From JBKHDT01 sp046541195 (GTDB lineage: Bacteria > Pseudomonadota > Gammaproteobacteria > Halothiobacillales > Halothiobacillaceae), in contig JBKHDT010000029.1 of assembly GCA_046541195.1 (NCBI GenBank), positions 1 through 26,281 on the forward strand: DNA of 26,281 bases. Reading direction: 5' to 3'. The notes under the pieces were generated by a model. That model worked only from the letters and a program-made list of their open reading frames with translations, made no database searches and had not been told where the DNA came from. The position numbers were made by a program, and so were the translations under genes. This document shows, in pieces, positions 22,390 to 26,281 of this stretch. How positions within the stretch are numbered: the stretch's first letter is position 1; each line of letters opens with the position of its first letter.

Positions 22390-23583
22390 ATGACTTCGCA
22401 ATCGACTGCAACCGTCCCGGCAGCTGTGCCCCCGATCCGATGGCGCGCAATCGCCCTCGGTTCGGGGCTCTCGGCCGTCATCCTGCTTCTGGCACTGCTC
22501 ACCTGGCATCAGCTGTTCAAGACCCAGTCCCCGGGACAGGCCTTTCCCCTTGCCTCGATGGCGGTTGAACGTGGCCAGGCCGAGCGAACCGCCGACGGCT
22601 GGCGGATTGCCGGCACCGACGGCGGTACGGTCCTGCTGGCCATGAACTTCGGCAACCCGGCGGACATGACGGCCATCGGGAGAATGCGCCTGGAGACGGA
22701 CCGGCCCCTTCGGGATGTCGCGCTGCTCTGGATGACGGCAGACGCCCCCGGCCGGGTGCGCGAAGCGCCCTTCGACGAAACAGGCCACATTGATCTGGAC
22801 CAGGCGCCCGACTGGAACGGCCGGCCGCTTGCCCTGGGCTTGCGCGTCCAGGGTGAAGACCCGGTCGGCGCGACGATCGGGGCGTTGGCGCTGCTGCCAC
22901 CGGATCATGGCCTGGCCGGCTTCCTGGCCGATCTTGCCGGCCAGTTGCAGACACGCACCGAGATCGGACACCAGTCGATCAACACCTGGATCGTGGACGA
23001 ACCGGGCGCGCCAAGCCTGCAGGTGCTCCTGGCGTTGGTCGTGCTCGCGACCCTGGCGGGGTTCGGGCTGACCAGGACCATCCATGCGCGGACGCCGGTC
23101 CTGTTGCCGACAGTACTGGTCCTGGCCGTGGCATGGCTGGCGCTGGATTACCGCTGGCAGCGGACGCTGCTTGACGCCCACGCCGACAGTATCGATCGTT
23201 ACGCCGGAATCCCGCCATCGCAGTTGCGCCAGGCGGGCCCGCAGGGCGAACTGGTGCCGTGGGTCGAGAACATCGCGCAAACGCTGGACCCGGCGGCACG
23301 GGTGCTGGTGTTTTCCAAGGAGGAATTCTCGCGGCTCAAGACCCGCTACCTGCTCAGTCCGCTCAATGCCATCGGAGCGATCGACCCTGCCGACGCGGCC
23401 CGTCACCTGCGCACCGGCGACCAGATCGTGATCATCGGCCCGCACCCCGGCATCCGAATTTCCGGCGATGGCCGCCGGATGCTCCTCGCAGACCCGACCG
23501 GACAAGCCCGTCAGTTCGACGTCGAGCCACTGCATGCCGACCGGCAGGGAGGCGCCTTCCGGGTGACTGGCCCCGCGCACTGA
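22390..23583 (+). CDS. Hypothetical membrane protein with periplasmic domains
   Basis: A 397-residue protein I do not recognise. One membrane segment is near 20-43, then a soluble region to about 205, then two more segments (about 208-225 and 232-250), and a C-terminal soluble domain. The latter contains LDPAARVLVFSKEEFSRLKTRYLLSPLNAIGA, loosely like the C-terminal regions of membrane glycosyltransferases that follow a transmembrane bundle; no catalytic motif is visible. The ATG has only a poor ribosome binding site (CCAGG). It lies 58 bp after the DUF3833 gene on the same strand and converges with uvrC. The opposite-strand frame here is composition-driven. Real-gene status is supported by the clean hydrophobic pattern. 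Confidence 0.7.
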   Translation: MTSQSTATVPAAVPPIRWRAIALGSGLSAVILLLALLTWHQLFKTQSPGQAFPLASMAVERGQAERTADGWRIAGTDGGTVLLAMNFGNPADMTAIGRMRLETDRPLRDVALLWMTADAPGRVREAPFDETGHIDLDQAPDWNGRPLALGLRVQGEDPVGATIGALALLPPDHGLAGFLADLAGQLQTRTEIGHQSINTWIVDEPGAPSLQVLLALVVLATLAGFGLTRTIHARTPVLLPTVLVLAVAWLALDYRWQRTLLDAHADSIDRYAGIPPSQLRQAGPQGELVPWVENIAQTLDPAARVLVFSKEEFSRLKTRYLLSPLNAIGAIDPADAARHLRTGDQIVIIGPHPGIRISGDGRRMLLADPTGQARQFDVEPLHADRQGGAFRVTGPAH

Positions 23584-23676
23584 CGGAGCCCGCTTGCCGA
23601 TTGAGACGCAACCGGCGCAGTCCACCCGTCATCGGGATCTTCGCACGTATCTGGCCGCGAGGACGATGCGCGTCCT

Positions 23677-25524
23677 TCAGGACTCCAGGCCCTCGTGAAA
23701 CCAGGCGTGAATCCGCTCGGCCAGCGCCCGGCTGACCCCCGGCACGGTGGCCAGCTCGTCGACCCCGGCGCGCTTGAGCGCCTGCAGACCACCGAAGTGC
23801 TTGAGCAGCGCCTGACGCCGGCGGGGACCGACCCCGGGGATCTGCTGCAGGTTCGACTCGCTGCGTGCCTTGCCCCGCCGGGCCCGGTGACCGGTAATGG
23901 CAAAGCGATGAGCCTCGTCACGGACCTGCTGCACCAGGTGCAGTGCCGGTGAATGCGGATCAAGCCGCATCTCGCCCCGACCGTCGGTCAGGATGAGGCG
24001 CTCCTCGCCGGCCTTGCGTGCCGGTCCCTTGGCCACCCCGACCACGCGCACCGAGTCCAGTGCCAGCGTGGCGAGCACATCCAGCGCCTGGCGGACCTGG
24101 CCGGTTCCCCCATCGATCAGCAGCAGGTCGGGCAGCACCCCGGCTTCACGGACGGCCCGGCCGAAGCGCCGGGTCAAGGCCTGGTGCATCGCCGCGTAGT
24201 CGTCGCCGGGCGCCACGTCCCGGATGTTGTAGCGGCGATACTGGGATCGTTCCGCCCCCTCGGGCCCGAAGACCACGCAGGAGGCCACGGTCGCCTCGCC
24301 GTGGCTGTGGCTGATGTCGAAGCACTCGATTCGGCGCAACGGCTCTCCCCCAAGCCAGGACTCCAGCGCCGCCCAGCGCGCCTGCTGGTTTCCGCGAGAA
24401 GCCAGCCGGGAGGCCAGGGCGATCCGGGCATTCTCCACCGTGTTTTCCAGCCAGTGCCCGCCCTTGCCGCGCTGGGGACGACTGATGCGTACCCGCCGGT
24501 CACTGCGCTCGGCCAGGGCCTGCCCAAGCCAGTCGACGTCCTCCACGTCCTCGTTGACCAGAATCCGCTCGGGCGCATCGCGCTCGCCGTAGTACTGCCC
24601 GAGAAACGCGGCCAGGATCTCTCCGGGCGGCATGGGCTCCGGCAGCTCGGGAAAGTAGGGGCGCGTACCGAGATGTCGGCCGTCGCGAATGGTCGTCACG
24701 CTGATGCAGGCCAGCCCCCCCTCCGACACGAGGGCCACCACATCGGCATCCCCGGACACTCCGGTGACGTGCTGCTGCTCGCTGACCGCGCGCAGCATCC
24801 CGATCTGGTCGCGCAGGGTGGCGGCCTGCTCAAAGTCCAGCGAAGCGGCCGCCGTCTCCATGCGTGCCACGAGCCGGTCGATGAGCGTCCGGCTCTGGCC
24901 CGCGAGAAAAGCCACCGTATCCTCGACATCCTGCCGATACTCGTCCTCGCGAACGTAACCGACACACGGCGCCTTGCAGCGACCGATCTGGTACTGAAGG
25001 CAAGGCCGGCTGCGGTTTCGAAAGACGCTGTCCTCGCACTGACGGACCTTGAAGACCTTTTCGAGCAAATTGAGCGTCTCGCGCACGGAAACCGCCGAGG
25101 CATAGGGCCCGAAATAGCGGCCGGGCTTGCGGCGCGCGCCCCGGTGGTAGGCCACCCTCGGGAAGGACTCGCCAACGGAAACGTAGATCCACGGATAACT
25201 CTTGTCGTCCCGCAGCAGCACGTTGTAGCGGGGCCGGTGCGCCTTGATCAGGTTGCTTTCGAGCAGCAGGGCTTCCGCCTCGGTGCGGGTGACCGTGACC
25301 TCGACATCGGCAATCTGGGCGACCAGCGCCCGGGTCTTGGGGGAAGGCTGCTGGCTGCGGAAGTAACTGGCCAGGCGCCTTTTCAGGTTGCGCGCCTTGC
25401 CGACATAAAGGATCTCGCCGGCGGCGTCGTACATGCGGTAGACCCCCGGGCGCTCGGTCACGTCCCGGAGAAAGCCCCGGGCGTCGAAGCCTTCCCCGTC
25501 CTGCGCGCCCCGCGATTCGCTCAT
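23677..25524 (-). CDS. uvrC: Excinuclease ABC subunit C
   Basis: A 615-residue UvrC, close to the usual length of about 610, which makes both incisions around bulky DNA lesions in nucleotide excision repair with UvrA and UvrB. Domains in order: GIY-YIG nuclease (GVY 27-29, YVG 40-42), cysteine-containing CLQYQIGRCKAPCVGYV, UVR motif LDFEQAATLRDQIGMLRAV that binds UvrB, the RNase H-like endonuclease domain (ECFDISHSHGEATVASCVVF, LLLIDGGTGQV), and a C-terminal helix-hairpin-helix pair (QIPGVGPRRRQALLKHFGG). ATG 25524 shares a base with the stop of the CYTH gene (TGATG); a TTG three bases earlier is a less likely start. Confidence 0.97.
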   Translation of the reverse strand: MSESRGAQDGEGFDARGFLRDVTERPGVYRMYDAAGEILYVGKARNLKRRLASYFRSQQPSPKTRALVAQIADVEVTVTRTEAEALLLESNLIKAHRPRYNVLLRDDKSYPWIYVSVGESFPRVAYHRGARRKPGRYFGPYASAVSVRETLNLLEKVFKVRQCEDSVFRNRSRPCLQYQIGRCKAPCVGYVREDEYRQDVEDTVAFLAGQSRTLIDRLVARMETAAASLDFEQAATLRDQIGMLRAVSEQQHVTGVSGDADVVALVSEGGLACISVTTIRDGRHLGTRPYFPELPEPMPPGEILAAFLGQYYGERDAPERILVNEDVEDVDWLGQALAERSDRRVRISRPQRGKGGHWLENTVENARIALASRLASRGNQQARWAALESWLGGEPLRRIECFDISHSHGEATVASCVVFGPEGAERSQYRRYNIRDVAPGDDYAAMHQALTRRFGRAVREAGVLPDLLLIDGGTGQVRQALDVLATLALDSVRVVGVAKGPARKAGEERLILTDGRGEMRLDPHSPALHLVQQVRDEAHRFAITGHRARRGKARSESNLQQIPGVGPRRRQALLKHFGGLQALKRAGVDELATVPGVSRALAERIHAWFHEGLES

Positions 25525-26009
25525 CAAGCGTCCGAAGCGTCCTGCCAGTCCCGGTAGGGATGACGGACCAGGCTCACGTTGTAGTAGCGCGGGTCATCGG
25601 AAACCTCCTCACCGAGCCATTCCGGCATCCGGATTTGCTGGTCCGCATGTTCAAGCTCCAGCTCGGCGACCACCAGGCCCGCGTTGTCCCCCTCGAACAC
25701 GTCGACCTCGAAATGATGACCGTGATCCTCCACATGATGGCGGACCTTCTCGATGCGCGGGCCGATGCAGAGATTGTCCAGCATCTCGTTCGCCTCACCC
25801 ACGTCGATCTCGTACTCGTACTCGTGACGGGTAACGCCCAGCGTCATGCTCTTGATGTTCAGGTACCCGCGATCACCAGCCACCCGGACCCGGACCGAGG
25901 CCGGGCCGGACTCGGTCATGTAGCCCTGGCGCATTGGTACCGAGCGCACCACATGGTCACGCCAGCCTGCCGACCGGACCAGAAACTTGCGTTCGATCTC
26001 AATGCCCAT
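25524..26009 (-). CDS. CYTH domain protein, probable triphosphate tunnel metalloenzyme
   Basis: A 161-residue single-domain CYTH protein. It opens with MGIEIERKFLV, containing the ExExK metal/triphosphate-binding motif (Glu4, Glu6, Lys8), followed by alternating charged beta strands (SVRVRVAGDRGYLNIK, HEYEYEIDV, HHFEVDVFEG, LVVAELELEH) that form the tunnel. Short bacterial members such as that of Nitrosomonas hydrolyse inorganic tripolyphosphate, so this is the likeliest activity; class IV adenylate cyclase is the alternative. AGGAGT lies six bases before the ATG. It is the first gene of a two-gene unit with uvrC, overlapping by one base. Confidence 0.9.
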   Translation of the reverse strand: MGIEIERKFLVRSAGWRDHVVRSVPMRQGYMTESGPASVRVRVAGDRGYLNIKSMTLGVTRHEYEYEIDVGEANEMLDNLCIGPRIEKVRHHVEDHGHHFEVDVFEGDNAGLVVAELELEHADQQIRMPEWLGEEVSDDPRYYNVSLVRHPYRDWQDASDA

Positions 26010-26053
26010 TTTTCACTCCTGTGCTGACAGGGATCCTCGTTGCCGAGGTTCGC

Positions 26054-26062
26054 ATCATATCA
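26054..26062 (-). promoter_or_regulatory. Extended -10 promoter for the CYTH-uvrC unit
   Basis: On the - strand the sequence reads TGATATGAT, an extended -10 (TGnTATGAT), predicting a start near 26047 and a leader of about 38 nt. The -35 region is poor, as is common with extended -10 promoters. Confidence 0.5.
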
Positions 26063-26183
26063 GGGCACCTGGAAAAACCGTTGTGGGCTGCCGCCCGCTT
26101 GGCGCAAGCCGCCCGCCGGATCCCGAAATCCAATCCCGGCTTCTCCGATCTGTCATTCCGCAGCCTCGACAAGGCCGCAGGAT

Positions 26184-26235
26184 GCATCGGGCAAAATCCC
26201 GGATGGTTGTGGGAGATCGCATCGGGTAAAACCCC
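26184..26235. repeat. Two near-identical 17-bp repeats
   Basis: GCATCGGGCAAAATCCC (26184-26200) and GCATCGGGTAAAACCCC (26219-26235) differ at two positions and are 35 bp apart. Each contains a small inverted repeat of GGG and CCC around an A-rich centre. Function unknown; no gene is seen from 26063 to the window end. Confidence 0.6.
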
Positions 26236-26246
26236 CGCCCCCTCGA

Positions 26247-26281
26247 TGCCGGATGCGGCTTCGCCTTATCCGGCCTACGTC
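26247..26281. repeat. REP-like palindromic element
   Basis: The element has an outer stem GCCGGAT/ATCCGGC, an inner stem GGC/GCC around TTC, and the trailing GGCCTACG. This closely follows the enterobacterial REP (palindromic unit) consensus, including the TTATCCGGCCTAC end. Such elements are spread by RAYT transposases and can bind gyrase or IHF or protect mRNA ends. It reaches the window edge, so further copies (a BIME) may follow. Confidence 0.75.

Noticed and set aside
23660..23676. Small inverted repeat AGGACG/CGTCCT just past the uvrC stop
   Set aside because: Six-bp stem and no T-run on the - strand; too weak to call a terminator.
1..26281. CRISPR arrays, tRNA, rRNA, insertion sequences, prophage genes
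   Set aside because: No regularly spaced repeat array, cloverleaf, rRNA segment, transposase or phage gene was seen on either strand.

Overview
The window is GC-rich, gene-dense bacterial chromosome. Gene types (sohB, yceH, uvrC, Anbu with ATP-grasp and Alpha-E) and an enterobacterial-style REP palindrome at the right edge suggest a gammaproteobacterium, possibly a halophilic or alkaliphilic Chromatiales-like lineage. The lineage is inference: no rRNA or tRNA gene is present to anchor it.

Layout. 1-261: two identical 55-bp double-hairpin repeats in front of sohB (262-1251, +). 1410-8914 (+): a complete seven-gene V-type ATPase operon in the order B, D, I, K, E, DUF2764, A, almost every junction overlapping, with yceH (8907-9656) overlapping the last gene. 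9709-13177: an Anbu proteasome-like protease (-) divergent from an ATP-grasp and Alpha-E pair (+), without the transglutaminase that usually accompanies them. 13244-14599 (-): a protein with two HD-GYP-type modules. 14600-15293 has no protein gene but carries a well-formed + strand promoter, a series of hairpins and a classic intrinsic terminator, so a structured small RNA is likely. 15294-16835 (-): a divergent photolyase-family protein ending in a beta-clamp-type peptide. From a shared promoter region, a + strand block (17061-22331) encodes an FAD oxidoreductase, a DUF1365 protein, a CFA-like methyltransferase, a MelB-type transporter and a DUF3833 lipoprotein. It is followed by an unrecognised membrane protein (22390-23583). 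23677-26009 (-): a CYTH-domain gene translationally coupled to uvrC. 26063-26281: small direct repeats and a REP element.

How the genes work together. The V-ATPase genes form one coupled unit predicted to move ions, probably Na+, across the inner membrane; the gene order is a circular permutation of the chlamydial/spirochaetal order. The photolyase and the lipid-modifying block match the content of light- or singlet-oxygen-responsive loci in other proteobacteria, and their intergenic region has back-to-back promoters over an 11-bp-spaced TATACA/TGTACA repeat resembling CarH/LitR-type operators. The CFA-like enzyme has lost three of the four side chains that bind bicarbonate in E. coli Cfa, which points to methyl transfer (UfaM-like) rather than cyclopropanation.

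The observations most worth follow-up are the small-RNA locus at 14854-15104, the clamp-binding tail on the photolyase, the permuted V-ATPase operon, and the light/lipid block. All alignments to known proteins were made by eye from memory of the families; no searches were run.
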